Position numbers and translations under genes: made by a program
In this document: positions 7,098 to 7,659 of the stretch, in pieces
How positions within the stretch are numbered: position 1 is the first letter of the stretch
Layout: the number at the start of each line of letters is the position of its first letter
Notes under the pieces: model-generated
Database searches by the model: none
Told to the model about the DNA's origin: nothing
The model's input: only the letters and a program-made list of their open reading frames with translations
Source of the DNA: Ignavibacteriota bacterium
GTDB lineage: Bacteria; Bacteroidota; Kapaibacteriia; Palsa-1295
Length of the DNA stretch: 7,659 nt
NCBI GenBank assembly: GCA_003151215.1
Contig: PLXB01000394.1
Span: 11,567 to 19,225, forward strand
Direction of reading: 5' to 3'

Positions 7098-7659
7098 TTA
7101 TTTCTTTTCTGCTACTCTCATCTTTGCACTTCGCGCTCTCGGATTTGCTTCTATCTCTTCCTCGGAAGGGACGATCGGCTTCTTTGTCAAAAGCTTCAAA
7201 AGAGCTTTATCCTCATCGATACTCTGGCGCAATGATTCGAGCGAGCCTGCTACAACTTTCGGCTTTGCATGTGCTGCAAAAAAATCCTTTACTATTCTAT
7301 CTTCCAGCGAATGATAGCTGACAACAACTATCCTTCCCCCGCCTCTGAGCAGGTCCATTGCCTGCTCAAGCGATGAACGCAAACTTCCAAGTTCATCGTT
7401 GACCTCAATACGCAGTGCCTGGAATATTCGCGAAAGAGTTGAATTCTTTTTATCTTCGCGAATACCTTTCGCTACTATTGCAGCAAGTTCATGCGTTGTC
7501 TTAATCGCTTTGATATCTCTTGCCCCGACGATCCATCTTGCTATTCTGCCGCTCATCGGTTCTTCGCCATAAGTCCCGAAGATATGTTTCAATTCTTCGG
7601 CACTTGACTGTGCGATGATATCCATCGCACTTCTCTTTAGTCTCGGATCGAGCCGCATA
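7098..7659 (-). CDS. rsmH: 16S rRNA (cytosine(1402)-N4)-methyltransferase RsmH (5' part cut by window)
   Basis: SAM-dependent enzyme that N4-methylates C1402 of 16S rRNA in the ribosomal P site, formerly MraW. The window holds the last 186 complete codons before the stop at 7098-7100, of roughly 300 in the family. The Met at 7656-7658 is not the start: it corresponds to the internal 'DMRMDP' motif of the family, here MRLDPR. The frame therefore continues off the right edge, where the SAM-binding N-terminal part lies. Visible family motifs are the TYGEEPMSGRIARWIV helix, TLSRIFQALRIEVNDELGSL, VVSYHSLEDRIVKDFF and the basic ending KKPIVPSEEEIEANPRARSAKMRVAEK (three separate blocks in the last 30 residues). 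It is the first gene seen in this transcription unit and lies 10 bp ahead of ftsL. Confidence 0.97.
   Translation of the reverse strand, partial: MRLDPRLKRSAMDIIAQSSAEELKHIFGTYGEEPMSGRIARWIVGARDIKAIKTTHELAAIVAKGIREDKKNSTLSRIFQALRIEVNDELGSLRSSLEQAMDLLRGGGRIVVVSYHSLEDRIVKDFFAAHAKPKVVAGSLESLRQSIDEDKALLKLLTKKPIVPSEEEIEANPRARSAKMRVAEKK

Noticed and set aside
7656..7658. ATG at the right edge as the start of rsmH.
   Set aside because: It matches an internal conserved Met of RsmH (MRxDP motif), and the SAM-binding N-terminal part would be missing; the gene continues outside the window.
1..7659. CRISPR array, tRNA or rRNA gene, transposase, phage or defence genes.
   Set aside because: No regularly spaced repeats, no RNA-gene signatures and no such coding frames; every long minus-strand frame is a recognised dcw gene.

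Overview
The window is a contiguous piece of a bacterial division and cell wall (dcw) cluster, with every gene on the minus strand. Reading 5'->3' on that strand (right to left here), the order is rsmH (mraW; N-terminus beyond the right edge), an ftsL-like gene, ftsI (division-specific penicillin-binding protein with C-terminal PASTA repeats), murE, murF and mraY (C-terminus beyond the left edge). This is the classic dcw order. By inference, mraZ would lie off the right edge and murD/ftsW/murG/murC off the left. The + strand carries no gene I can support; its open frames are shadows of the minus-strand genes.

Organism: a diderm-type bacterium making meso-diaminopimelate peptidoglycan (MurE has the DNPR signature). 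Base composition is moderate, Shine-Dalgarno signals are weak or absent, FtsI carries PASTA repeats, and MraY ends its visible part in a YFKYT stretch that I associate with Bacteroidota-like MraY. Together these suggest the FCB/Bacteroidota-Chlorobiota-Ignavibacteria neighbourhood. That placement is an inference and only moderately secure.

Layout: 1-958 mraY (partial); 969-1025 three copies of a 12-mer bridging the mraY/murF junction and forming the 3' end of murF; 985-2412 murF; 2430-2545 a large imperfect palindrome filling almost all of the murE-murF spacer; 2546-4060 murE; 4061-4199 an unexplained 139-bp spacer; 4200-6632 ftsI; 6638-7087 ftsL-like; 7098-7659 rsmH (partial). The first three genes are packed with 5-10 bp gaps, whereas later junctions are looser and repeat-laden.

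How the genes work together: MurE and MurF add meso-DAP and D-Ala-D-Ala to the UDP-MurNAc peptide in the cytoplasm. MraY moves the finished phospho-MurNAc-pentapeptide to undecaprenyl phosphate, forming lipid I. FtsI crosslinks septal peptidoglycan outside the membrane, and FtsL is the small bitopic divisome scaffold. RsmH methylates 16S rRNA and is the usual passenger at the head of the cluster.

No undescribed multi-gene system is visible. The most unusual signal is a set of palindromic or repeated DNA units in or at the edges of these essential genes. One sits between murE and murF. Others appear to be read as protein in the N-terminal tail of FtsI, the C-terminus of MurF and the N-terminus of the FtsL-like protein.
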